From the NCBI GenBank assembly GCA_910586435.1, contig CAJUGT010000094.1:1-16004 (forward strand): a stretch of DNA of 16,004 nt, in the 5' to 3' direction. Source of the DNA: an uncultured Acetatifactor sp. Lineage in GTDB: Bacteria; Bacillota; Clostridia; Lachnospirales; Lachnospiraceae. The position numbers and the translations under genes were made by a program. Shown piece by piece: positions 1 to 6,155 of the stretch. The notes beneath the pieces were generated by a model, which was not told the DNA's origin, made no database searches, and saw only the letters and a program-made list of their open reading frames with translations. Numbering within the stretch: the first letter of the stretch is position 1; every line of letters starts with the position of its first letter.

Positions 1-275
1 ACGGATGCTAATTCTTCCGGTGTAAATATTACGCTTTCCATTTTTTGTGAGTTTATATCCGCAAGCATGGTACCATTCCTGACAATGAGCGGCAGCTGAA
101 AACGAATGTCGGAAGTAATTCTGGAAGCGCTGCTTACTGACCTCGCTGTTGCGCAGGTAAACAGCATTCCTTTTCCTATGTAATCATTTAAAATATGAAT
201 GGTTTCCGCTGAAATTGTTTTGTCATCCCGCATCAACGTACCATCTAAATCTGTGACATATAAGGTTTTTTTCAC
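1..275 (-). CDS. Cof-type HAD-superfamily phosphatase, N-terminal part (runs off the window)
   Basis: Only the first 91 codons are present; the gene continues beyond position 1. The start is a GTG at 275-273, preceded by AAGGAGAG at a normal distance; no ATG lies in a better place. Residues 9-13 read DLDGT, the nucleophile/acid motif I of HAD hydrolases, and residues near 42-45 read ATAR, the position of motif II in the Cof subfamily. Family members dephosphorylate small phosphorylated sugars or cofactors in the cytoplasm, with Mg2+; the substrate cannot be read from this fragment. It follows cotJC on the same strand but is separated from it by a strong terminator, so it probably has its own promoter or depends on read-through. 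No obvious promoter is visible in the 19 bases between terminator and start. Confidence 0.85.
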   Translation of the reverse strand, partial: MKKTLYVTDLDGTLMRDDKTISAETIHILNDYIGKGMLFTCATARSVSSASRITSDIRFQLPLIVRNGTMLADINSQKMESVIFTPEELAS

Positions 276-294
276 GATTTCTCTCCTTGTAAAA

Positions 295-332
295 TCATTG
301 GCGGTTTACCTCTTAGGATAAACCGCCAATGA
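295..332 (-). terminator. Intrinsic terminator after the cotJ operon
   Basis: A perfect 14-bp inverted repeat (TCATTGGCGGTTTA / TAAACCGCCAATGA) with a 10-nt loop lies 10 bases after the stop of the cotJC 3' part. Read on the minus strand it is followed by TTTT. The U-run is short, but the stem is long and without mismatch. Confidence 0.8.
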
Positions 333-342
333 TAGTTTACAA

Positions 343-789
343 CTAATCTTTACATCTGTCAAATCCAGGGTTGAAAGCATAGAAGTTCTTGCTGTTCAGT
401 TTATCCTGGGTGATGCGCAGTGCTTCACCAAAACGCTGGAAGTGAACGATTTCTCTGGCGCGCAGGAATTTAATGGGTTCACATACATCAGGTTCTTTGA
501 TCAGACGAAGAATATTATCATAAGTAGTGCGTGCTTTCTGTTCCGCTGCCATATCTTCTGTCAGATCCGTTATGACATCGCCTGTGACCTGGAACGTAGA
601 AGCGCTGAAGGGCATGCCGCTGGCGGCCTGGGGCCATACACCGATGGTATGATCCACATAGTACTGGTCAAAGCCACTTTTTACAATTTCATCCATGGAC
701 AGGTTTTTGGTGAGCTGATGCACAATGGTTGCCACGATTTCCAGATGCGCCAACTCTTCCGTACCTGATTCGGATATAATATTGCGCAT
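343..789 (-). CDS. cotJC: 3' part of interrupted cotJC (manganese-catalase-like spore coat protein)
   Basis: CotJC is a ferritin-fold, dimanganese-catalase-like protein of the inner spore coat. This 148-codon frame is not a complete gene. From G9 on (SGTEELAHLE...) it matches the second and larger part of CotJC, including the metal-ligand segments EELAH (E11, or E65 in the rejoined protein, and H14, or H68), AAEQKA (E83, or E136) and REIVH (H116, or H169). Its first eight residues, MRNIISES, are encoded by the end of the inserted DNA and have no place in CotJC. The missing N-terminal part, with the ligand E35, lies about 2.4 kb upstream at 3147-3332. If translated from the ATG at 789, the product would lack the first helix and one metal ligand and is unlikely to work. 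Joining at the shared AGGTA restores a 201-residue protein, close to the 189 residues of the Bacillus subtilis protein. No convincing ribosome binding site precedes the ATG. Confidence 0.9.
   Translation of the reverse strand: MRNIISESGTEELAHLEIVATIVHQLTKNLSMDEIVKSGFDQYYVDHTIGVWPQAASGMPFSASTFQVTGDVITDLTEDMAAEQKARTTYDNILRLIKEPDVCEPIKFLRAREIVHFQRFGEALRITQDKLNSKNFYAFNPGFDRCKD
762..766 (-). repeat. AGGTA boundary repeat, distal copy (insert / cotJC 3' part junction)
   Basis: Minus-strand AGGTA shared with 3146-3150. In both copies the GGT is an in-frame glycine codon of cotJC (G9 here, G62 upstream). It marks the right edge of the interrupting DNA. It could be a 5-bp target duplication or the crossover core of a site-specific recombination event. 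Confidence 0.75.
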
Positions 790-801
790 TACAGTAAACC
801 C

Positions 802-819
802 TGCTCTGAGAGAGGAGCA
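802..819 (-). other. Small hairpin after the kinase stop codon
   Basis: TGCTC and GAGCA form a 5-bp stem with an 8-nt loop, three bases after the kinase stop and inside the right end of the insert. On the minus strand it is followed by GGGTTTAC, a poor U-run, so termination here is uncertain. Confidence 0.3.
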
Positions 820-822
820 TTT

Positions 823-3060
823 TTAAGGATAAATACCGAGGCTGTTTCTCTGATAAATTATCTTTGCAATGGTATCCAAAAGCACAGGAACATCCATGGG
901 TTTTTCAAGATGCGCGTCCATGCCGCTTTCTATGGAATTCCTCTTATCGCTCTCAAAAGTATTGGCAGAAAGGGCAATAATAGGAATATTGGCCAATGTG
1001 GAATCTTCCAGGCTGCGAATGGCTCTTGTTGCCTGCCATCCGTTCATTACCGGCATTTGAATATCCATTAGAACCAGGAAATAATCCCCCGGCCGGGAAT
1101 TTTTGACCTTTTCGACGGCAATGCTGCCATCGGTGGCCAATTCTGTCAAAAATCCCAATCCTTGCAGGATTTCCGACTCAATTTCCAGATTAATATCATT
1201 GTCATCCACCAGCAGAATTTTTCTGTTCATCAATTGTGAAATGATAGTATTTGTATCGGTAAAAACAGAGGTGAGCTGATTCTGTATGTGGAGCCGCAGC
1301 GTCGCCGTAAAAGTACTTCCTACACCCAGGACACTTTCTACTTCTATATCCCCTCCAAACATTTGGGCTATGTTTCTGGCTATCGTAAGTCCCAACCCTG
1401 TACCATGTATCCCGCTGAAGGTGGTATTTTGCTCCCGCTCAAAGGGTTCAAAAATATGTTCCAGAAACTCCTCTTTGATTCCGATTCCCGTATCACGAAT
1501 TACAAACTGATATACTGCATAGTCATTTGCCTGCTGTTCCAATTCCATGGCAATAATGTCAACTCTGCCGTCATTTTTTGTATATGCCACCGCATTGTCG
1601 GCAAGATACAGCAATAGCTGTTTCAGCTTGTCCCTGTCACTGATAATATCACAATGTTCCAGACCAGCCGTACTCAAATAGAAGGAGATATTTTTTTCCG
1701 CTGCCTGAGATATTAAGGACATGTGTACCTCTTGTAAAATATCATATAAATTGCATTCCACTTCTTCCATATGGAAATTTTTTGATTCTGTCCAGGATAT
1801 TTCCAATACTTTGTTAATCAGATCCAAAAGCTGTCTTCCTGATGCTTCAATCTTGTTAAGGTAATTTATTACCACGTCTCCATAATCAATATTTTTCTGC
1901 GCAAGCGCCGTGTAACCGAAAATTGCGTTTAAAGGTGTCCGCATATCATGGGACATATTGGATAGAAAGGTATCTTTTGCGACAATAGCCAGATTCACAT
2001 TTTTAAGCGCATCTTCTAAAATCTTCTGCTGCTCAATTTCATACAGCATTTCATCGTCCACTCTGCGGTATCCCATGACAATCTGGGAAATTCCCTCCTG
2101 ATTCCCCACATTTACCACACGCAGCTGCAAATAAATATTTTGCCCGTTCTCTATCACTCTATAATTAATATAATAAGTCTTGTTTTTCGTCAGTTTCTCA
2201 CGAATGTAATCAGGACTTGTCACCATTGCCACCAATTCCTGATCTTCCGGGTGAACCCAGCTGGTCACATAATCGGAAGTATACTGCGTGAACTGGCGTA
2301 TGCTGTTCTCCTCTTCAAACTGATACCTTGTACGGCTGCTTAAACGGTACGGAAGAATCAGATTCGTGTCCAGATTGGCATACAATATGGATTCATAATT
2401 CACACTAAGCCCCTCTATGACTTCAAGACGCCGCAAGTGTTCCTGATTAATCAAGCTTCTTTCCCGGTCATATTCCTCCATTAAATCACGAAGCTTCTGC
2501 TCTTCTTGCAGTGTCTTATTCATAATCATGGCCTGTTCTGCCTGAAGACGTTCTTTTTTCTCCGTGGCATCGCCCATAAAGACATAAAAAATATTTCCTA
2601 TGGATTCGCTTCGGACAAAATGCCCATAGTCCTCAATCCACCGAATGGCCCCATCCTTCCTGACAATGCGATATTCTACATAATCCAAATCATATTGGCT
2701 GCCAGAAATCTGCTCCCAGATACTTTGTTCCACCCTGTCCAAATCTTCCTGATATACGATACCTCTAAATGAATTCCCCGTCAACTTCTGGAAATCCTGA
2801 AAAGAATCGCATTGAAAGATCCGCAAGAGTGCTTTATTGGCATAGATAATCTTCTCATCATCGTCAGCACGATAAATCAGGAATCCACCAGGCATTTCAT
2901 CCATAAACCTAATAATTTCCATTGCTGTCTGATAATTAGACGCCTGCCATTTTGACGGAACAGAAAATTGTTCCGCATCAATGGAGTAGTTCTCAGGATC
3001 GTTCAGTATCATCAACATATGTTCTATTAAATTAGATCTTATTCTCTCTTGGTCCATCAT
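823..3060 (-). CDS. Cytoplasmic PAS-containing hybrid sensor histidine kinase / response regulator
   Basis: A 745-residue protein without signal peptide or membrane span. A PAS domain lies at about residues 47-168 (GGFLIYRADDDEKIIYANKA...), followed by a coiled coil at about 168-212 and a divergent PAS-like region at about 215-335. The HisKA helix has the phospho-accepting H371 in SHDMRTP. The HATPase domain shows N489 (N box), D523 in DTGIGI and GTGLGL at 553-558. A C-terminal receiver (about 613-738) has acidic D619/D620, phospho-acceptor D666 in LMDIQMP and K720. It should autophosphorylate and pass the phosphate to its own receiver; no partner phosphotransferase or DNA-binding regulator is nearby. 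The signal is unknown. GGGAG lies 4 nt before the first of two adjacent ATGs (7 nt before the second), so the second, at 3057, is equally possible. It is the only gene inside the DNA that splits cotJC; the stop of the cotJC 5' part touches its ribosome binding site, so it may be translated from the cotJ message as well as from its own promoter. Confidence 0.93.
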   Translation of the reverse strand: MMDQERIRSNLIEHMLMILNDPENYSIDAEQFSVPSKWQASNYQTAMEIIRFMDEMPGGFLIYRADDDEKIIYANKALLRIFQCDSFQDFQKLTGNSFRGIVYQEDLDRVEQSIWEQISGSQYDLDYVEYRIVRKDGAIRWIEDYGHFVRSESIGNIFYVFMGDATEKKERLQAEQAMIMNKTLQEEQKLRDLMEEYDRERSLINQEHLRRLEVIEGLSVNYESILYANLDTNLILPYRLSSRTRYQFEEENSIRQFTQYTSDYVTSWVHPEDQELVAMVTSPDYIREKLTKNKTYYINYRVIENGQNIYLQLRVVNVGNQEGISQIVMGYRRVDDEMLYEIEQQKILEDALKNVNLAIVAKDTFLSNMSHDMRTPLNAIFGYTALAQKNIDYGDVVINYLNKIEASGRQLLDLINKVLEISWTESKNFHMEEVECNLYDILQEVHMSLISQAAEKNISFYLSTAGLEHCDIISDRDKLKQLLLYLADNAVAYTKNDGRVDIIAMELEQQANDYAVYQFVIRDTGIGIKEEFLEHIFEPFEREQNTTFSGIHGTGLGLTIARNIAQMFGGDIEVESVLGVGSTFTATLRLHIQNQLTSVFTDTNTIISQLMNRKILLVDDNDINLEIESEILQGLGFLTELATDGSIAVEKVKNSRPGDYFLVLMDIQMPVMNGWQATRAIRSLEDSTLANIPIIALSANTFESDKRNSIESGMDAHLEKPMDVPVLLDTIAKIIYQRNSLGIYP

Positions 3061-3068
3061 TATACTCC

Positions 3069-3332
3069 CTATGAGGTCTTTGAGAAAATATTAACATAAA
3101 ATTCCAGTTCTGTCATTACTAATCTGCGCCTTTTTCTGTCAGAGATACCTATATCTGTCAGTACCCCCGCCACTTCACGGTATGGCATGGAATACCGTTG
3201 AGATAGATACCGCAGACTGGCGCCCATTTCCCCGTCCGGACCGCCGTATTGAGAGATGATGACCTGTGCCAGTTTTGCGTTGGGCTCCTTAATATTTACA
3301 GGGAATTCCAATCTCTTTTCATAACTCCACAT
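3069..3332 (-). CDS. cotJC: 5' part of interrupted cotJC (manganese-catalase-like spore coat protein)
   Basis: Residues 1-62 (MWSYEKRLEF... to LTDIG) are the typical N-terminus of CotJC, with the first metal ligand E35 in GPDGEMGASLRY. After G62 the frame runs into inserted DNA for 25 unrelated, mostly basic and hydrophobic residues and stops at 3071-3069. Alone it has one of five expected ligands and cannot form the dimanganese site. The ATG follows the cotJB stop without a gap, and AAGGAG lies 11 nt upstream within the end of cotJB, the usual layout of cotJABC. The rest of the gene is at 343-766. It can be read as a pseudogene or as a gene that needs DNA excision to be expressed; conservation of both parts slightly favours a recent insertion or a functional, excisable arrangement. 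Confidence 0.88.
   Translation of the reverse strand: MWSYEKRLEFPVNIKEPNAKLAQVIISQYGGPDGEMGASLRYLSQRYSMPYREVAGVLTDIGISDRKRRRLVMTELEFYVNIFSKTS
3088..3116 (-). promoter_or_regulatory. Candidate sigma-A promoter of the hybrid kinase, inside the insert
   Basis: Minus-strand ATGACA (3116-3111), a 17-nt spacer and TAATAT (3093-3088) lie 28 bases upstream of the kinase start. The -35 box matches 5 of 6 consensus positions, the -10 box 4 of 6. It sits just inside the left edge of the insert, so the element would bring its own promoter. Confidence 0.45.
3146..3150 (-). repeat. AGGTA boundary repeat, proximal copy (cotJC 5' part / insert junction)
   Basis: Minus-strand AGGTA, the partner of 762-766, lies within codons 61-63 of cotJC. 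It is flanked by two direct copies of CTGTCAG (plus-strand reading), at 3136-3142 inside the insert and at 3155-3161 in cotJC. Confidence 0.75.
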
Positions 3333-3587
3333 TTATATACACGCTCCTTCCCACGGCAGGGGCGCATCCCCCCATCTCCATTCCTTATTGCTGTCTGCCC
3401 ACCTGGTATTCAGAGGGTAGTACTTCTGAGAAAATTCCTTTTCCATCTGGAGTTTAAGCCTGTTGTAATGATTAAAATATTCCATGGCCTTGCGGTCCTG
3501 GGGATGTGTATCAAGATACAGTATAAGATCCGTCAATACAAAATCGGCAATCCCAATGTCTCTCAAAAGCTGCTCTTTCTCTCCCAC
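3333..3587 (-). CDS. cotJB: Spore coat protein CotJB
   Basis: An 84-residue protein with the CotJB signature: an N-terminal helix (LLRDIGIADFVLTDLILYLDTHPQD), a central basic helix and an aromatic tail ending WRWGDAPLPWEG. In Bacillus, CotJB is made in the mother cell with CotJA and CotJC and is needed to assemble the CotJ proteins into the coat. I place the start at the GTG at 3587-3585, because AAGGAGG lies 8 nt before it. A GTG nine bases further upstream is in frame but sits directly on the ribosome binding site. The start shares one base with the cotJA stop (TAGTG), and its stop is followed directly by the cotJC ATG, so translation of the three genes is probably coupled. Confidence 0.92.
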   Translation of the reverse strand: MGEKEQLLRDIGIADFVLTDLILYLDTHPQDRKAMEYFNHYNRLKLQMEKEFSQKYYPLNTRWADSNKEWRWGDAPLPWEGACI

Positions 3588-3754
3588 TATACGCACCTCC
3601 TTCCCGTAAAAGGCTTATTCAGCTCCGGGAATATGGTTCCAAGGCAATAAGCCTTTTCCAGGTCTTCATACATTTTATCGAATTGCTGCCATGGCACATA
3701 AGCCATAGCCACCGGAAATTTCTCAATATTATTATTGAATGACTGTTCCTGCAT
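3587..3754 (-). CDS. cotJA: Spore coat associated protein CotJA
   Basis: A 55-residue protein. The family core is plain: FPVAMAYVPWQQF, then DLEKAY..GTIFPELNKPFTGRR. CotJA is the first protein of the cotJ operon and is required in Bacillus subtilis for CotJC to enter the coat. ATG at 3754-3752 follows AGGAAG with a 4-nt gap. The stop overlaps the GTG of cotJB by one base. A sigma-E-like promoter lies about 40 bases upstream. Within the gene is a 12-bp inverted repeat (see separate entry). Confidence 0.92.
   Translation of the reverse strand: MQEQSFNNNIEKFPVAMAYVPWQQFDKMYEDLEKAYCLGTIFPELNKPFTGRRCV
3608..3657 (-). repeat. 12-bp perfect inverted repeat within cotJA
   Basis: AAAAGGCTTATT (3608-3619) and AATAAGCCTTTT (3646-3657) are perfect reverse complements separated by 26 nt, inside the cotJA coding sequence. 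The spacer itself contains GGAA/TTCC. In the message this would be a long hairpin ending about 10 nt before the ribosome binding site of cotJB. Confidence 0.7.
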
Positions 3755-3791
3755 TTTACTTCCTTTCCTATAATCACTTTAACTTAATAAC

Positions 3792-3820
3792 AAGGTATGA
3801 AATACAGGCTAAAACTGTGC
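3792..3820 (-). promoter_or_regulatory. Candidate sigma-E promoter of cotJA
   Basis: Minus-strand GCACAGT (3820-3814), a 14-nt spacer and CATACCTT (3799-3792). Against the Bacillus sigma-E consensus (KMATATT, 14-15 nt, CATACAMT) this is 5 of 7 and 6 of 8. The place, with a leader of about 30 nt, and the known sigma-E control of cotJ support it; there is no experimental basis here. Confidence 0.5.
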
Positions 3821-3883
3821 AATAATATTTTTAATTAAATACTTTCATGGAGGAAGAGTGTTATAATCAGTTGAAAATGTTTT

Positions 3884-3912
3884 TTGAAAAAGTTTTTGAT
3901 TTATTGTAGTAT
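3884..3912 (+). promoter_or_regulatory. Candidate sigma-A promoter of the ECF-type sigma factor gene
   Basis: TTGAAA (3884-3889), 17-nt spacer, TAGTAT (3907-3912), about 50 bases before the start. The 7-mer GTAGTAT recurs at 3928-3934, 22 nt further down. The promoter lies back to back with that of cotJ. Confidence 0.45.
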
Positions 3913-3962
3913 TCGCCGCTGAAACCGTAGTATATAGGTGAAGCCGGAAAGGAGGCGGTATC

Positions 3963-4523
3963 ATGATAAATGATGAAAAAATCATAGAAATGTTTTTCGC
4001 TCGTTCAGAACAGGCGATATGGGAACTAAACAATAAGTATGGGAAAATCTGTCACAGCCTCTCGTACAACATTGTAAACAACAGACAAGACGCCGAGGAG
4101 TGCGTCAATGATGCTTATTTAGGAGCATGGAACGCAATTCCCCCGGCACATCCCAATCCACTGCTGACGTATCTATGCAAAATTGTTCGGAACATTTCGC
4201 TCAAACTTTATTGGAGGAAGGAAGCGGATAAGCGAAACAGCCGTTACACGATTGCCATGGAGGAAATCGAAACCTGTATAGCAGCCCCAAACAAAGTGGA
4301 AGCCGAGATTGAAACCAAAGAACTGGCTTATATCATCGGAGGGTTTTTAGACACGCTGACTCTCGAAAACCGTGTTATCTTCATTCGCCGCTATTGGTTT
4401 GCGGATAGCTGCAAGGACATAGCCAAGTTTGTAGGTCTTACGGAGAAGAATATCACTGTCCGGCTGACCCGCATCCGTGAGAAGCTGAAAAAATATTTGA
4501 CAGAAAGAGAGGTATTCATATGA
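3963..4523 (+). CDS. ECF-type sigma-70 family RNA polymerase sigma factor
   Basis: A 186-residue protein with the two-domain layout of extracytoplasmic-function sigma factors. Region sigma-2 lies at about residues 10-90 (DAEECVNDAYLGAWNAIPP is typical of region 2.2-2.3). Region sigma-4 lies at about 120-180 and carries a helix-turn-helix (CKDIAKFVGLTEKNITVRLTRIREKLKKYL). It recruits RNA polymerase to a small set of promoters, probably in response to an envelope signal passed on by the membrane protein encoded next to it. AAAGGAGG stands 7 nt before the ATG. Its stop overlaps the start of the next gene (ATGA), a sign of coupled translation. These two genes are the only plus-strand genes of the window and separate cotJ from degV/spoVAF. 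I see no clear ECF-type autoregulatory promoter. The target genes cannot be named. Confidence 0.9.
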   Translation: MINDEKIIEMFFARSEQAIWELNNKYGKICHSLSYNIVNNRQDAEECVNDAYLGAWNAIPPAHPNPLLTYLCKIVRNISLKLYWRKEADKRNSRYTIAMEEIETCIAAPNKVEAEIETKELAYIIGGFLDTLTLENRVIFIRRYWFADSCKDIAKFVGLTEKNITVRLTRIREKLKKYLTEREVFI

Positions 4524-5269
4524 ACTCAAAGAAATTTTCTGACGCCATGAGTGAAATTGATAGCAAATATGTTGATGAGGCAATTCGCTACAAAAAAAGC
4601 GGCAAAAAACTCGGTTATATCAGGTGGGGTGCTTCCGCTGCCTGCCTTGCATTCATCATTGCCGTAGCAGCTTCTATTGCAGACCAGGCACAAAATCAGA
4701 TAAAACTGTCTGATAACTCCAGTAATGTAACTGTTCGCTACACAAGCAACCCTTTATTCACACAAAGCAGCAGCTCGTTAATTTTTCTCACAGAAGAAGA
4801 ACTGTTCACGTATTTTAACACAGCAATTTTCAAAGGAAGAATATTGAGCCTTAACAACATTGAACTTAATTTCAATGGCGACAAAAACTATCGCGCAATT
4901 GCCGAAATTGAAGTAGAGACAGTCTATCGTGGCTCATGCAATGCAGGAGATACCGTATCTGTTCTATTGCCCTGTCCTGTTATGACAGGTTTCTGGACTG
5001 AAGACACCGAAACAGTTTCGTCTATGCGAGCAGGTATGACCGGGATTTTTATGCCAATTATTTACGACGATACTTCTGTCAGGGAGCAAAATGGAGCAAG
5101 CCTGGCATTGAAAGAGATTGCAGACTATGGTTTTGCCGATGGCGTGCGGTATGCGTTTCTTGAAACCCAAGATGGTTTGGTGTTTTCCAGAAGTTCTTAT
5201 GAAAGCATATCTGACGCCACAACACTTGATGAAATTGAAACCTATATTCTGAATATGATTAGCAAGTAA
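4520..5269 (+). CDS. Single-span membrane protein, probable anti-sigma factor
   Basis: A 249-residue protein: a cytoplasmic N-terminus of about 32 residues (MNSKKFSDAMSEIDSKYVDEA...), one membrane span at about residues 33-53, and an external C-terminal domain of about 195 residues. The short N-terminal motif with an acidic ...EIDSKY..EA helix is common in Clostridia proteins encoded directly after ECF-type sigma factors, from memory of the family. It lacks the HxxxCxxC zinc motif of ZAS-type anti-sigma factors. The role as anti-sigma factor is inferred from the 4-base overlap with the sigma gene and from topology. It ends 8 bp from the end of the convergent degV, with no intrinsic terminator in the gap. 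The external domain is not recognised. Confidence 0.75.
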   Translation: MNSKKFSDAMSEIDSKYVDEAIRYKKSGKKLGYIRWGASAACLAFIIAVAASIADQAQNQIKLSDNSSNVTVRYTSNPLFTQSSSSLIFLTEEELFTYFNTAIFKGRILSLNNIELNFNGDKNYRAIAEIEVETVYRGSCNAGDTVSVLLPCPVMTGFWTEDTETVSSMRAGMTGIFMPIIYDDTSVREQNGASLALKEIADYGFADGVRYAFLETQDGLVFSRSSYESISDATTLDEIETYILNMISK

Positions 5270-5277
5270 CTGATGGA

Positions 5278-6150
5278 TTACCTGGATTCTCCCATAAAAA
5301 ACAGCGCAACTGTACCGGGGCCTGAATGGGCCCCAATGGTTGGACCAATATGACTGATCATCACATTTTCCATGCCAAAGCGCTGCTGAATCTGATCACG
5401 GACAAACTCTGCATCTTCCAGTGCATCTCCATGGCTGATAAATATCATGTCATTCTTATTCTCCTCTTTCCAGGAGCCCATTTTTTCCTCCATGTAATTT
5501 ATCAGTGCCAGAAGTGATTTCTTACGGCCCCTGACTTTCCCTATCACAATCAAATGCCCTTCCTCGTCAACATGCAGTGTGGGCTTGATAGAAGCAAGAG
5601 TACCGATAACGGCAGTAGTTTTGCTCACTCGTCCTCCTCTGTATAAATGGAATAAATCGTATACCGTAAATGCGTGAACAAAATTCTGCACATGTTCCCT
5701 CAGCCACTGAGCAGTTTCATCCATCGTCTTGCCGGAATCCCTCATTTGTACAGCCTTATGTACAAACAGCCCCTCCCCCATAGAAGCGCAAAGGCTGTCA
5801 ACCACAATGATTCTGACATCGGAATGTTCTTCCATAATTTCTTCAGCAGCCATACGAAGGTTATTATAGGTGCCGCTTAGACCAGACGAAAACGCAACAT
5901 GCAGGATTTCCTTGTCAGATTTGATATACTCTTCAAAGTATTCTTTTGCTTCTTGGGGATTGATTTGGGAAGTGGTGGGCATTTTTCCTTCTTCCCGCAT
6001 CATGGCATAAAAACGTTTCCAGTCCAATTCTTTTTCTTTGCCATATGTCACGCCGTCCAGAATATAACTGATGGGCATACAGCCGATCCCATGTTCCTGC
6101 AAATATTCCAATGGCAAATCCGCCGTACTATCTGTTATGATTTTAAACAT
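5278..6150 (-). CDS. DegV/FakB family fatty-acid-binding protein
   Basis: A 290-residue cytoplasmic protein with the marks of the DegV family: DSTADLP at residues 7-13, TSQ at 60-62, AFSSGLSGTY near 86-95, RGGRVS in the second half and GAHSGPGT near the end. FakB-type members hold a fatty acid in a deep pocket and present it to the kinase FakA, which makes acyl-phosphate for phospholipid synthesis; which acyl chain is bound here cannot be told. I choose the ATG at 6150, which gives the family's usual length and has AGGAG five bases upstream. An in-frame start 45 codons earlier would translate the leader described below and is rejected. The leader upstream holds an element shared with the purine permease at the right end of the window. 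Confidence 0.92.
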   Translation of the reverse strand: MFKIITDSTADLPLEYLQEHGIGCMPISYILDGVTYGKEKELDWKRFYAMMREEGKMPTTSQINPQEAKEYFEEYIKSDKEILHVAFSSGLSGTYNNLRMAAEEIMEEHSDVRIIVVDSLCASMGEGLFVHKAVQMRDSGKTMDETAQWLREHVQNFVHAFTVYDLFHLYRGGRVSKTTAVIGTLASIKPTLHVDEEGHLIVIGKVRGRKKSLLALINYMEEKMGSWKEENKNDMIFISHGDALEDAEFVRDQIQQRFGMENVMISHIGPTIGAHSGPGTVALFFMGESR

Positions 6151-6155
6151 TTTTT

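Larger units (their letters stand above)
767..3145 (-). mobile_element. Intervening element of about 2.4 kb in cotJC, carrying one hybrid histidine kinase
   Basis: DNA between the two AGGTA copies splits cotJC exactly within the conserved D-I-G-T-E-E segment. Both halves keep an open frame with conserved family residues right up to the repeat, and deletion from one copy to the other restores the frame. The insert encodes only the kinase at 823-3060; no transposase, integrase or reverse transcriptase is visible. The ends lack transposon-like terminal inverted repeats at the junction itself. However, GCGCA-N4-AGTAA occurs in opposite orientation 16 and 17 nt inside the two boundaries. Mobility is inferred. 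It may be an element excised in trans, a decayed element, or a one-time insertion. Confidence 0.6.

Noticed and set aside
762..3150. Classical insertion sequence with 5-bp target duplication
   Set aside because: AGGTA could be a target duplication, but there are no terminal inverted repeats at the junctions and no transposase. Kept only as an alternative.
343..3332. Self-splicing intron or intein as explanation of the split cotJC
   Set aside because: The insert carries no reverse transcriptase, homing endonuclease or intein motif. Its edges do not fit group II (GUGYG...AY) or group I (U before, G at the end) rules, and the kinase is a separate frame with its own start and stop.
3919..3946. 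ECF-type autoregulatory promoter with TGAAAC as -35
   Set aside because: At the normal spacing the -10 box would fall into the ribosome binding site region and shows no ECF-like sequence.
5318..5335. GC-rich hairpin GGGGCC/GGCCCC as terminator of the sigma/anti-sigma unit
   Set aside because: It lies within the conserved 3' coding part of degV (GPTIGAHSGPG) and no T-run follows on the plus strand.
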